Shown here in pieces: positions 17,430-26,323 of a DNA stretch of 64,000 bases (the stretch's first letter is position 1; every line of letters begins with the position of its first letter). The stretch lies in contig JBBKVO010000053.1 of NCBI GenBank assembly GCA_037968475.1, forward strand, positions 28,221 to 92,220. Direction: 5' to 3'. This DNA is from SB11 sp037968475 (GTDB lineage Bacteria > Bacteroidota > Bacteroidia > UBA8524). The notes under the pieces are model-generated. The model was given only the letters and a program-made list of their open reading frames with translations. It searched no databases and had not been told where the DNA came from. The position numbers were made by a program, and so were the translations under genes.

Positions 17430-19101
17430 GTATTAAATTTTTATACTCTTTAAAAATTTTTGTGTTCGTTTCTGCATCTGTAAAAACCTCCAGCACTTTG
17501 GATTTGTTTGCTAGCTGGTAAAAATTTTCCAGCTCCACAGTCAATTGCTCAAAGTTCTTGGCACTACTATATTCAACCCCCATATCCTCACAAAGCAAGC
17601 GAGCATTGCGGGTATGTTTGGTTTCTAAAAACTCACCCAACTCAGGCATTTGCCCGGGGCCATCAATCAATCTAAAAATACCACCACCACCATTGTTTAG
17701 CACAATAATGCGCAAATTGGCGGGCGCAAATTTATTCCAAAGGGCGTTACTATCATAAAAAAAAGCTACATCGCCCGTAATAAGGGTTACAATTTCTTGT
17801 GGCGAAGCAAAGGCAGCACCTACGGCTGTTGATGTGCAACCATCAATGCCCGATACTCCCCTATTGCTGTGCACGGCTGCCAGTTCTTTTTTAACACCCA
17901 AAAGATTAGCCCAACGTACAGCCATACTATTGGCTAATTGTAATTGACTTTGTTGTGGCAGGTATGATAACACATTCTTCACGGCACTAAACTCACAAAA
18001 CGGAGCTTGTGCAAAATAGCCGGTGTTTAAACTTTCTATATGTTTGTCCCAATTATTCCAGTGCTGCCAATAATCAGAGTCTTTTTCATTCCAATTAAGA
18101 GAAGCAAGAACTTGAGTTATATCACCCTGTACCAACTGCGGTTGGGTTTGAAAAGGGTCGGCAATTTCACCCGTTGGCGATATATGAAAATGGTATCGGG
18201 GTTTATTTTTTCTAAGAAATAATTTCAGATTTTTCGATACTGTACTAGTACCTGTAGTTATCAAAATATCAGGTTTCAACTCATCAACAATGGCTTCTTC
18301 TTTTTTCGATAGTAAAAAATCCCAATACTGTACATTGCCCGCACTGTGTCTGTTACTCACGGCATCACTAAGTATAACAGCTTTATTATTAATGGTTTTA
18401 AGGACGGTATTTAGCGCATCATCACGCTTACCTGCACCATTAAAAACCATTATTTTTTTTGCTGATGAAAATACCGTCGCCAAAGCCTCTACTCCTTGTA
18501 TTAAAGACTGGCTTTGGGTAGGCTTATAATCTATAACAGGAAACTCAAAGGCATCATTTATGGCGGCATATAAAGGCTCACGCAAAGGCACATTTATATG
18601 TACAGGGCCTTGCAAGCCATTTATACTATCATCAAAGGCTTTTAGTGTAGTTTGGCTAAAAATATCAGGCGTATCATAACTATCAGGCAAGGTATAACTT
18701 GCTTTTATGTGTTTTCCAAACACACCATTTTGGTGCATGGTTTGCCCATCCCATTGGTCTATCAATTCAGGCGGACGGTCGGCGGTAATTACCAATAAGG
18801 GGATGCGCTGGTAAAACGCTTCAACAATGGCTGGATAAAAATTTACTACTGCACTGCCCGATGTACATACCAAAGCAATGGGAAATTGCTGTTGTTGTGC
18901 TATACCCAATGCAATAAATGCTGCGCTACGTTCATCCACCACGCTATGACATTCGATTTCAGAATGACGTACAAAGGCCATTGTAAGCGGAGCATTGCGG
19001 CTACCGGGGCAGATTATGGCTTGCTTTATTCCTGCGGCTGCACAAGCGGCGGTTATATGATTAATGGCAGTTTGCACGGGTATGGTGTATAAACCCGTCA
19101 A
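17410..19101 (-). CDS. menD: SEPHCHC synthase MenD
   Basis: 563 residues. The N-terminal IICPGSRNAPLTMAF block, the central thiamin-diphosphate enzyme middle domain, and TGDVAFFYDSNALWN with IVLNNGGGGIFRL for ThDP/Mg2+ binding identify MenD. It joins 2-oxoglutarate and isochorismate, the first committed menaquinone step. The predicted start is a TTG at 19101 because no ATG lies between the upstream stop and IPVQTA; a GTG at codon 9 is the alternative. Overlaps menB. Confidence 0.94.
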   Translation of the reverse strand: MTGLYTIPVQTAINHITAACAAAGIKQAIICPGSRNAPLTMAFVRHSEIECHSVVDERSAAFIALGIAQQQQFPIALVCTSGSAVVNFYPAIVEAFYQRIPLLVITADRPPELIDQWDGQTMHQNGVFGKHIKASYTLPDSYDTPDIFSQTTLKAFDDSINGLQGPVHINVPLREPLYAAINDAFEFPVIDYKPTQSQSLIQGVEALATVFSSAKKIMVFNGAGKRDDALNTVLKTINNKAVILSDAVSNRHSAGNVQYWDFLLSKKEEAIVDELKPDILITTGTSTVSKNLKLFLRKNKPRYHFHISPTGEIADPFQTQPQLVQGDITQVLASLNWNEKDSDYWQHWNNWDKHIESLNTGYFAQAPFCEFSAVKNVLSYLPQQSQLQLANSMAVRWANLLGVKKELAAVHSNRGVSGIDGCTSTAVGAAFASPQEIVTLITGDVAFFYDSNALWNKFAPANLRIIVLNNGGGGIFRLIDGPGQMPELGEFLETKHTRNARLLCEDMGVEYSSAKNFEQLTVELENFYQLANKSKVLEVFTDAETNTKIFKEYKNLIHGLDKI

Positions 19102-19248
19102 ACCTAAATCTTGTTTAGTTAATAATCAAAAAAGTTTAAAGAAAATAGCTGAATGCATTGTTCTACAAGGCATTACACACTAAAGTAAAAAATTTAAAAA
19201 GGACTTTGGGGGATAGGGCAAAGTTTGCTGTATAGTAAAGTACAAACT

Positions 19249-20097
19249 ATGAAAACATTCTCACTTATAAAATTTAGCACCATTGGCTTTGTATTGGCCT
19301 TTTGTGCTCTTACACTTCCTTCATCGGCGCAGCACTATATTGGTTTATATGCCAATGGTGCTGCACCAATGAATCAACTAAACGATAGTGGCTACCGCAA
19401 TGGTGCAGGTTTTTCTGTTGAGTATTTAAGCCCTTCGCTTTTTAGCCAAACCCCAAATGCTTTTGAGTTTCGCTTGGGTGCAGGTATCGAGTTTTTGCAC
19501 CACGGTAATAGCAAAAAGGTTAACGATTTGGTATTTAACACGCCTAATAACGACAAGGGTAGTGTGAAACTGCAAAACCTAATGTTTGGCTTTTATGTAG
19601 CCCCTAAGTTTATTTTTAATACTGGAAATTTTAGCCCCTACTTTGATGTAATGGCCGACTTTAGGGTATTTAATACCTACCAAATAAATAGGTTTAATAA
19701 AGAGGTGAAAGGGTATGAACGCGAAAGTTCTTCGCCTATAATACAAAATGGGGTGGCGCATTATGGTGGCTCAATGGGTTTAATGTATCGTTTGCGTAGC
19801 AATATTTGCTTTGATGCAAGGATAAGCTATACCACAGGTACTGCCATAAAGTTTGCTGATTTAGGTAGTATAACTAAAGATCCTGCATTTGAAAGTAATG
19901 TTAGCTACCGCACAGTAAAATCGCCCGTATCAGATGTATTGGTATTTCGCTTAGGGATATTGTTTTCCATCCCGCCCAAAGATCAAAAAACGTATGATAA
20001 TGATAGCCGCCCTATAAACCTAACTCCTAATACGCCCAACAGAAAGCCTGCTGAGGTGAAACCTGTACCCAAACCTGCGCCTCCTGTTAATCATTAA
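19249..20097 (+). CDS. Outer-membrane beta-barrel protein (paralog A)
   Basis: 282 residues from ATG at 19249. Signal peptide about 1-30, then barrel strands with the shared signatures GFSVEYLSPSL, SKKVNDLVFNTPNNDKGSV, APKFIFNTGNFSPYFDV and INRFNKEVKGYERE. These are found again in the gene at 22260-23132. The C-terminus ends in a Pro/Lys-rich tail (PAEVKPVPKPAPP), also shared. No T9SS sorting domain. Function unknown; the pattern fits the OmpA-like or porin-family barrels common in this phylum. Confidence 0.82.
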   Translation: MKTFSLIKFSTIGFVLAFCALTLPSSAQHYIGLYANGAAPMNQLNDSGYRNGAGFSVEYLSPSLFSQTPNAFEFRLGAGIEFLHHGNSKKVNDLVFNTPNNDKGSVKLQNLMFGFYVAPKFIFNTGNFSPYFDVMADFRVFNTYQINRFNKEVKGYERESSSPIIQNGVAHYGGSMGLMYRLRSNICFDARISYTTGTAIKFADLGSITKDPAFESNVSYRTVKSPVSDVLVFRLGILFSIPPKDQKTYDNDSRPINLTPNTPNRKPAEVKPVPKPAPPVNH

Positions 20098-20121
20098 AAA
20101 TAAATTCTAATAGATATTTCT

Positions 20122-20149
20122 AAGGCAGGGCATACCCTGCCTTTTTTTT
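20122..20149 (+). terminator. Intrinsic terminator after barrel paralog A
   Basis: AAGGCAGGG pairs with CCCTGCCTT around CATA, followed by seven or more Ts. The following ~210 bp to the next ATG are A+T-rich with no gene seen. Confidence 0.9.
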
Positions 20150-20360
20150 GCTCTTGTTAGTGTTATGATTAAACAGATAGAAGTATCAACAAATCTATCT
20201 TTGGTCTAAAAAAAATACAAAATTAACCAATCATTTTCAATGACTTACAGATAAAACAAGACACCCATAATATATAATACATTGCTTTACAGCATTTTTT
20301 ATTGATATTGCTTTTGCATTGTTCTCTTAATTTTTAAACTAAAACTATCAATAAAAAATC

Positions 20361-22106
20361 ATGAAAAAACTATCTATCATTACTATCCTTTTTTTATGTG
20401 CCACAGCACTACAGGCACAGTATTTTGAACACCTTTATGGCAGGCAGTTTGACGAGGCTTTGGGAGACGGTAAAAACACTACCAATACTATAGGCCATGT
20501 ATTGGTGGGCAATGGTACAGGCGCTACCCTTGCTATGGCTCAGATTTCGGTAACGCATACCGATATTAATGGCACACCTATTTTTAATCACGAGTATGAA
20601 ATATACAACCCTGCGGGTGATGCTGTTGGGGCAAACTCACCAAAGGTATTTGAGTTTACCAATGGCAGTGGCGATTTTGGTGTGGTAGGTATGTTTAGCG
20701 ACCCTCCGCTTACTTCTTCACCACCAACCACAGGTGTATTTTATTTTACTGTTGATGCTAATGGGATACCACTAAACGGCTATGAGTATAGAATAAACCC
20801 TACGAGCAGCATTTTTGAAATAGTTGACGTGGCCGCTGTTGCACTTTCTTCATCGGGCAACGAGGCTTATATTACAGGTACTGCACAGGTTTCGTTTACT
20901 GAGGCTTATACTTTTATTATTAAAATTGACGTAAACACAGGAAGTTGGCTTTGGAGCATTGTATATGATATAAGCAACAGTGCCGCCAACAACAGAGATA
21001 TGGCTGCAGATATAATAGAAAGCCCATATAGCGGTGATGTTATTGTGGTTGGCCATACCTACGAAAGTGGCCTGAGCGAAGATGCGTACTTTTTTACGGC
21101 TGATGCTACAACAGGGGCTGTAACTGGTGTTACGCAATTATACGGAGCAAGCTCGTCTTGGGATTATTTTAGCTCGATAGAAATAGCCAACCAAGTAGGC
21201 GGGTTTATTATTGGTGGCTACACAGCACCTTCTTCAGCCTCGCCATACGACTCGTGGATGTTGCTGGTAGATGCAACAGGTAATGTTGTTTGGAGCAATA
21301 CGTACGATTATAGCCAAATGCCCGGTACAGATGACCGTTGCTATGATGTTATTGAGCGCCTAAACACATCAGGCAAATACGAATATTATGGTGCAGGTAC
21401 TGCCTATCAAGGTATTTTTGGAAGTTCAGATGCATTAGTTATAAAGGTTGATGTTAATGGTAATGGTGTAGGCGAATACAGTTATGGTGATGCTAATTTC
21501 CAAAACTGTTATAAAATAGACCAAATGAATGGTACGGCAGCCGATGGAATTAGTCTTTTTGGTGCAGGTGATTTTTCGCTAGCCCCTATTAGCCCTTCGG
21601 ATTTGTTTTTGATTAAAGCATATTTTAATGGCGAAACCACCTGCCATTTTTCAGCCAGCACACCCAACCCTGTTGGAGGGGCGGGTATGTTTGCCACAAC
21701 TTCGCCTGCGGTGATAACGGATTTTGCAGATAATACGATGACTTTAAACTATGGTAAAATTTCAGACAAGCAACAATGTTTCCGCCGCAAATTAACCGCG
21801 GGAAGTAATGCCAGTATAGCTCCTAACGAGCCTAAAGGGGATAAACAGGCTATTATTAGTCCAAACCCTATGCTGCAAGGCGCTACACAAGCTGTTGTTG
21901 AGCTAAGTACTGAAACAGCCACTACAGTATCAGTAAACATATACGATATGCTGGGCAGAAACTATTATAGTGGTGAGCACGCACTTGTAAAAGGCAGTAA
22001 CCAATTGCCTATTGATATTAGCAATACCAACATGGCCACAGGTATGTATACTGTCAAAATTTCAAATGCTACTATTTCTAAAAACATATTGTTGATGGTG
22101 AAATAA
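20361..22106 (+). CDS. Secreted protein with T9SS type A sorting domain
   Basis: 581 residues. Signal peptide about 1-19. The body (about 20-460) shows repeated blocks with aromatic-Asp-Gly patterns such as VDANGIPLNGYEYRI, IKIDVNTGSWLW, VDATGNVVWSNTYDYSQ and IKVDVNGNGVGEYSYG, suggesting a beta-propeller of SBBP or similar repeats. The last ~85 residues are a T9SS sorting domain (ISPNPMLQGATQAVVEL ... MATGMYTVKISN). It lies between two paralogous barrel proteins, an arrangement that suggests functional linkage. No catalytic motif seen. Confidence 0.85.
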   Translation: MKKLSIITILFLCATALQAQYFEHLYGRQFDEALGDGKNTTNTIGHVLVGNGTGATLAMAQISVTHTDINGTPIFNHEYEIYNPAGDAVGANSPKVFEFTNGSGDFGVVGMFSDPPLTSSPPTTGVFYFTVDANGIPLNGYEYRINPTSSIFEIVDVAAVALSSSGNEAYITGTAQVSFTEAYTFIIKIDVNTGSWLWSIVYDISNSAANNRDMAADIIESPYSGDVIVVGHTYESGLSEDAYFFTADATTGAVTGVTQLYGASSSWDYFSSIEIANQVGGFIIGGYTAPSSASPYDSWMLLVDATGNVVWSNTYDYSQMPGTDDRCYDVIERLNTSGKYEYYGAGTAYQGIFGSSDALVIKVDVNGNGVGEYSYGDANFQNCYKIDQMNGTAADGISLFGAGDFSLAPISPSDLFLIKAYFNGETTCHFSASTPNPVGGAGMFATTSPAVITDFADNTMTLNYGKISDKQQCFRRKLTAGSNASIAPNEPKGDKQAIISPNPMLQGATQAVVELSTETATTVSVNIYDMLGRNYYSGEHALVKGSNQLPIDISNTNMATGMYTVKISNATISKNILLMVK

Positions 22107-22133
22107 AGCACATCAATTACACTACATCAATTA

Positions 22134-22162
22134 GGCAGCCCCATTTTGGAGCTGCTTTTTTT
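22134..22162 (+). terminator. Probable terminator after the T9SS cargo gene
   Basis: GCAGC pairs with GCTGC with an inner CCCA/TTGG extension and one mismatch, followed by a T-run. Confidence 0.7.
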
Positions 22163-22226
22163 GTTATCACACCTACTGCTATTACTGTAAATGCCTGATA
22201 GAAAACATAATATTAGGGCTTGGCAC

Positions 22227-22234
22227 TATGTTTG
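22227..22234 (+). promoter_or_regulatory. -7 box TATGTTTG
   Basis: Exact TAnnTTTG match 25 nt before the paralog B start at 22260. Confidence 0.45.
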
Positions 22235-22259
22235 AAATATCTTTTTTAATACCGTGCCT

Positions 22260-23132
22260 ATGAAAAAGTTATTTACTATTTTATTATTTATAGCCATTAG
22301 TGCCACAGGCTTAAAAGCTCAATCGTATCTAAACGTTTACCTAAATGGTTCGTGCCCTATGGATGAACTTAAAGATTCGGCATATAAAGACGGTGTGGGT
22401 TTTTCTATCGAGTATCTTAGTCCATCATTAATAAAAACCAAAAACAATTGGTTTCAGATAAGATTGGGATTTGGGCTCGAATACTTTTATCAGGGAGGTA
22501 GCAAAAAGGTAACCGATTTAGTGTTTAACACCCCTAATAACGATTTGGGTAGTGTACACATAAACAACCAAATGACGGGGTTATACTTCGCTCCTAAATT
22601 TATATTTAATACAGGACGACTAAGCCCATATTTTGATGTATTTGCTGCTTCACGTTCATTCACAACCCACCAAGTAAACCGTTTTAATAAAGAAGTTGAT
22701 GGGTATGAAAGAGAGACAACAAAACGCTTACTACTTAACGGGCGGGCACATTATGGCGCCTCTTTAGGTGTAATATATAATCTTGGAAGCAGATTTTCTT
22801 TTGATGCCAGAGTAAGCTACTCAATGGGTGATGGTATTAAATTTATTAATTTAAAATCGGTTGAGCGCGACCCTACGTACGAAAGCAATATTGGTTATCA
22901 CGTTGTAAAAGCTCCTGTATCAAATGTACTTATTTTTAGAATCGGCGTGATGTTTCGCCTTAAACGTTGCGAAAATTGCCCACGCAGTACCAGTAGCGGA
23001 AGCTCGACTCGTCCTAATAGTAACCGCAATACGGTTACCCCCACACCCAAAGCAGCTACTCCACCTAAAAAACCGGCAGAGTTGAAACCGGTACCAAAAC
23101 CCGTTCCACCACCAAAACCAGTAGAGAACTAA
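22260..23132 (+). CDS. Outer-membrane beta-barrel protein (paralog B)
   Basis: 290 residues from ATG at 22260. Signal peptide about 1-21. It aligns over its length with paralog A: GFSIEYLSPSL, SKKVTDLVFNTPNNDLGSV, APKFIFNTGRLSPYFDV, VNRFNKEVDGYERE and KPAELKPVPKPVPPPK. The tail is longer and more proline-rich than in A, with a Ser/Thr-rich stretch (about 238-262). The 3' end overlaps the convergent VOC gene by 4 bp. Function unknown; A and B are a duplicated pair separated by a T9SS cargo. Confidence 0.82.
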   Translation: MKKLFTILLFIAISATGLKAQSYLNVYLNGSCPMDELKDSAYKDGVGFSIEYLSPSLIKTKNNWFQIRLGFGLEYFYQGGSKKVTDLVFNTPNNDLGSVHINNQMTGLYFAPKFIFNTGRLSPYFDVFAASRSFTTHQVNRFNKEVDGYERETTKRLLLNGRAHYGASLGVIYNLGSRFSFDARVSYSMGDGIKFINLKSVERDPTYESNIGYHVVKAPVSNVLIFRIGVMFRLKRCENCPRSTSSGSSTRPNSNRNTVTPTPKAATPPKKPAELKPVPKPVPPPKPVEN

Positions 23133-23515
23133 CTTGCTTTTTTGGCAAAGGCTATTATATGACCGTCAAGGTCGGCACAATAGCCTACCTCGTCGCCCCA
23201 ATCACGCCTACGGTTTGGGCTTATTAGCACCGCGCCTGCATTAAAAGCACGCTCTAAATAATCTTGCGGGCTATCAACATATACATACAACTCACAGCGT
23301 GGTGCGCCGTTAGCTTCGCTGGGATGTTGTAAAATTGGTTGTAAAATTTTGGCTATCCTATCCTGCTGCATCAACCCCAACTTGCAGTTATCGTTTAACA
23401 TAAACTCTGTCATGCCCTCCACATCCACAACGGGTTGTTTTTGTAAAATTTCGGCATAAAATTTCTTGGCAACCTCTTGTTGGGCTACATATAAAATAAA
23501 CTCTACCATTTGCAT
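23129..23515 (-). CDS. VOC (glyoxalase/bleomycin resistance-like) family protein
   Basis: 128 residues from the ATG at 23515 (23509 also possible; the in-frame extension to 23560 has no supporting site). Two paired beta-alpha-beta-beta-beta units are visible: an N-terminal VEFILYVAQQEVAKKFYAEI and a C-terminal YVYVDSPQDYLERAFNAGA ending DLDGHIIAFAKK, the usual VOC closing block. The metal/ligand residues are not all clear, so no reaction is assigned. Common in Bacteroidota as stand-alone genes. Confidence 0.8.
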   Translation of the reverse strand: MQMVEFILYVAQQEVAKKFYAEILQKQPVVDVEGMTEFMLNDNCKLGLMQQDRIAKILQPILQHPSEANGAPRCELYVYVDSPQDYLERAFNAGAVLISPNRRRDWGDEVGYCADLDGHIIAFAKKAS

Positions 23516-23623
23516 TGTAACTACCTGACTTAAAGTATCGAAAATACAAAAACAATTCATTACAACAAGAATAAATTACTTTTTATGTAAAACTTTTTAC
23601 TCAAAAACAATAAAAAATAGCCG

Positions 23624-23647
23624 CTTATCAGTTATTCAACTGATAAG
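23624..23647. other. Hairpin in the VOC-kdsB divergent intergenic region
   Basis: CTTATCAGTT pairs perfectly with AACTGATAAG around ATTC. It lies between divergent promoters; no T-run on either side, so it fits an operator better than a terminator. Confidence 0.35.
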
Positions 23648-23709
23648 TACACATTGTACCCTTAACCTTAATATTGTTGTTATTGCACGTCAAGCCTATT
23701 ATATTAAAT

Positions 23710-23717
23710 TATATTTG
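23710..23717 (+). promoter_or_regulatory. -7 box TATATTTG
   Basis: Exact TAnnTTTG match 24 nt before the kdsB ATG. A TTG at 23683-23685 is 24 nt upstream, slightly wide for a -33 element. Confidence 0.5.
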
Positions 23718-23741
23718 TTGCCTGCCTACACACCAACTACT

Positions 23742-24500
23742 ATGAAAATACTTGCAGTAATTCCCGCACGCTATGCTTCTACACGTTTCCCCGGCAAGCC
23801 CCTTGCTATTATTGGGGGTAAAAGTATGCTGCAACGGGTATACGAGCAGGTGAGCAAAGCCACCAAGATTGATAAGGTATTGGTAGCTACCGATGATGAA
23901 CGAATTTTTGAACACGTACAAAGCTTTGGCGGCGAAGTAATAATGACCCAAACTCACCACCAAAACGGTACCGAACGATGTGCTGAAGTGATAGAAACGG
24001 TATATGATGAGTTTGATGTGGTGCTAAACATACAAGGTGATGAGCCTTTTATTTTACCTGAACAGGTAGACCAATTGGCTTCGTGCTTTGAAGATGAGGT
24101 AACAGATATAGCTACACTAATGAAACAAACTGATAGTAACGAGCAATTGCTTAGCCCTAATACTGCCAAGGTAGTTTTTAATACAGCTATGCAAGCCCTG
24201 TATTTCAGTCGCCAAGCTATTCCACACCTACGCGGCGTGCCACACCATGAATGGGCAGCGCGCAAAGTGCATTACCTGCACGTGGGTGTATACGGATATA
24301 GAAAAGAGGTATTGCGTGATATAGTAAAACTTCCCCTATCAGCACTAGAAAGTTTAGAAATGTTAGAGCAATTACGCTGGTTAGAAAACGGTTATACAAT
24401 CTCCATACGTCAAACCCACCATCACAGTATATCGGTAGATACCCCAGAGGATTTGGCTGCCGCAGAAAAATTTTTACAACAGTTTCCACAGTTTAGTTAA
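23742..24500 (+). CDS. kdsB: 3-deoxy-manno-octulosonate cytidylyltransferase KdsB
   Basis: 252 residues from ATG at 23742. The nucleotide-binding start IPARYASTRFPGKPL, the DDERIFEH and NIQGDEPFI blocks and the C-terminal SVDTPEDLAAAEK are all standard for KdsB. It makes CMP-Kdo for lipopolysaccharide inner core, confirming an LPS-producing outer membrane. The next gene, pyrG, makes the CTP that KdsB uses; each has its own promoter-like box. Confidence 0.97.
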   Translation: MKILAVIPARYASTRFPGKPLAIIGGKSMLQRVYEQVSKATKIDKVLVATDDERIFEHVQSFGGEVIMTQTHHQNGTERCAEVIETVYDEFDVVLNIQGDEPFILPEQVDQLASCFEDEVTDIATLMKQTDSNEQLLSPNTAKVVFNTAMQALYFSRQAIPHLRGVPHHEWAARKVHYLHVGVYGYRKEVLRDIVKLPLSALESLEMLEQLRWLENGYTISIRQTHHHSISVDTPEDLAAAEKFLQQFPQFS

Positions 24501-24518
24501 CCTTCAGTTAAAATATGG

Positions 24519-24526
24519 TAACTTTG
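24519..24526 (+). promoter_or_regulatory. -7 box TAACTTTG upstream of pyrG
   Basis: Exact TAnnTTTG match in the kdsB-pyrG gap. It would start a leader of about 70 nt, upstream of the hairpin at 24539-24574. Confidence 0.6.
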
Positions 24527-24538
24527 CATCCCGTCTGG

Positions 24539-24580
24539 TAATTGGTATTTAAAGCTGTTTTTAAATACCAATTATTTTTT
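24539..24580 (+). promoter_or_regulatory. Terminator-like hairpin in the pyrG leader (putative attenuator)
   Basis: TAATTGGTATTTAAA (24539-24553) pairs perfectly with TTTAAATACCAATTA (24560-24574), followed by a run of Ts, ending 20 nt before the pyrG ATG. It is downstream of the TAACTTTG box, so transcripts starting there must pass it. It may instead serve only as the kdsB terminator. Confidence 0.6.
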
Positions 24581-24600
24581 TGCTACCACACAGTTTTGTC

Positions 24601-26226
24601 ATGAAAAAAGTTAAATACGTTTTTGTAACGGGCGGGGTTACTTCGTCATTAGGTAAAGGTATCGTATCAGCATCGCTAGCTAAATTATTGCAAGGCAGAG
24701 GCTACTCGGTTACCATCCAAAAATTTGATCCATATATTAATGTCGATCCGGGTACGATGAATCCCTACGAACATGGCGAGTGCTATGTAACGGATGATGG
24801 TGCCGAAACCGATCTTGACCTTGGGCACTACGAGCGTTTTCTTAATATTCCTACTTCGCAAGGTAATAACGTAACAACGGGAAAAATATACCAAACCGTA
24901 ATACAAAAAGAGCGTAACGGAGATTATTTAGGTAAAACCGTGCAAGTAATACCACATATTACTGATGAGATTAAAACACGTTTTAAACAACTGGGTAATA
25001 CAGACAATTATGATATTATTATTACTGAAATTGGTGGTACAGTAGGCGATATAGAATCGCTACCCTATATAGAGGCTGTGCGCCAACTAAAATGGGAACT
25101 TGCCGAAGAAGATTGTATAGTAATACATCTTACACTTATACCTTACCTAGCTGCATCAAAAGAATTAAAAACAAAACCTACACAACACAGTGTAAAAATG
25201 CTACTAGAGTATGGTATACAGCCCGATATATTGGTATGCCGTACCGAACACTCACTAAGCCCTGAAATACGTAAAAAACTGGCCTTGTTTTGCAATGTTA
25301 AAGCCAATGCAGTTATAGAATCTATTGATGTAGAAACTATATACGAAGTGCCTTTGATGATGCAAAAAGAGAAGCTTGATAAAGTTACGCTATCAAAACT
25401 GAAACTACCCGCCAAAAGCGAACCAGACCTTGATAGTTGGAAAAACTTTTTGTTGAAGCTAAAACACCCAAAAACCGAAGTAAAAATTGGTTTGGTAGGT
25501 AAATACGTAGAGTTGCCTGATGCATATAAATCTATAACAGAATCATTTATACACGCAGGTGCCGAAAAAGAGTGTAAAGTAAACCTTGAGTTTATACACA
25601 GTGAAACGCTACACGAAGAAAATATCCAACAAAAACTTGGACATTTGGATGGTGTATTGGTGGCCCCTGGTTTTGGCGAGCGTGGTATTTTAGGCAAAAT
25701 AGAAGCTATAAAATATGTGCGCGAAAACAATATTCCATTTTTTGGTATATGCTTAGGTATGCAGTGTGCTGCTATTGAGTTTGCCCGCAATGTGCTAGGT
25801 TGGCAAGGTGCAGACTCTACGGAAATGAACCCAAAATCGAAATATCCTGTAATAGGTTTGATGAGCGAGCAGAAAAAAGTAACCCAAAAAGGTGGTACTA
25901 TGCGTTTAGGTTCATACCCATGCGAGTTGCAAAAAAATTCAATTGCTTTTACTGCCTATGGCAAAACCAAAATAAATGAACGCCATCGCCATCGCTACGA
26001 GTTTAACAATAAATACCTTACTGATTTTACCGAAAACGGAATGATAGCCAGTGGCATAAACCCTGATGGTGAATTGGTTGAGATTATTGAACTAAAAAAT
26101 CACCCGCATTTTGTTGGTGTGCAATTTCATCCCGAATTAAAAAGTACTGTTGCCAGCCCACATCCCTTATTTATAAGGTTTATAAAAGCGGCAAAAGAAT
26201 ATAATGCCACCAAACTAGCTTACTAA
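24601..26226 (+). CDS. pyrG: CTP synthase PyrG
   Basis: 541 residues from ATG at 24601. The synthase domain begins FVTGGVTSSLGKGI with the P-loop; the class I glutamine amidotransferase domain has nucleophile C384 in FGICLGMQ and H510/E512 in FHPEL. It aminates UTP to CTP using glutamine. Full length with no anomalies. It follows kdsB, whose substrate is CTP. The leader carries a strong hairpin, and the stop codon lies in another hairpin used as terminator. Confidence 0.97.
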   Translation: MKKVKYVFVTGGVTSSLGKGIVSASLAKLLQGRGYSVTIQKFDPYINVDPGTMNPYEHGECYVTDDGAETDLDLGHYERFLNIPTSQGNNVTTGKIYQTVIQKERNGDYLGKTVQVIPHITDEIKTRFKQLGNTDNYDIIITEIGGTVGDIESLPYIEAVRQLKWELAEEDCIVIHLTLIPYLAASKELKTKPTQHSVKMLLEYGIQPDILVCRTEHSLSPEIRKKLALFCNVKANAVIESIDVETIYEVPLMMQKEKLDKVTLSKLKLPAKSEPDLDSWKNFLLKLKHPKTEVKIGLVGKYVELPDAYKSITESFIHAGAEKECKVNLEFIHSETLHEENIQQKLGHLDGVLVAPGFGERGILGKIEAIKYVRENNIPFFGICLGMQCAAIEFARNVLGWQGADSTEMNPKSKYPVIGLMSEQKKVTQKGGTMRLGSYPCELQKNSIAFTAYGKTKINERHRHRYEFNNKYLTDFTENGMIASGINPDGELVEIIELKNHPHFVGVQFHPELKSTVASPHPLFIRFIKAAKEYNATKLAY

Positions 26227-26252
26227 TAGTAAGCTAGTTCTCACTTTTTTAT
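26213..26252 (+). terminator. Probable terminator overlapping pyrG stop
   Basis: AACTAGCTTACT pairs perfectly with AGTAAGCTAGTT around AAT; a T-run follows after six bases. The stem contains the last codons and the stop of pyrG. Confidence 0.6.
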
Positions 26253-26323
26253 TGTGAAAACTCTTTTTGTTGATTTTATAACAACCAAAAATCATTACTT
26301 TGTATAAAACACTAAAAACCGCT

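Noticed and set aside
25143..25790. 215-residue minus-strand open frame inside pyrG
   Set aside because: Antisense shadow of a clearly recognised gene; no family features and composition follows the complementary codons.
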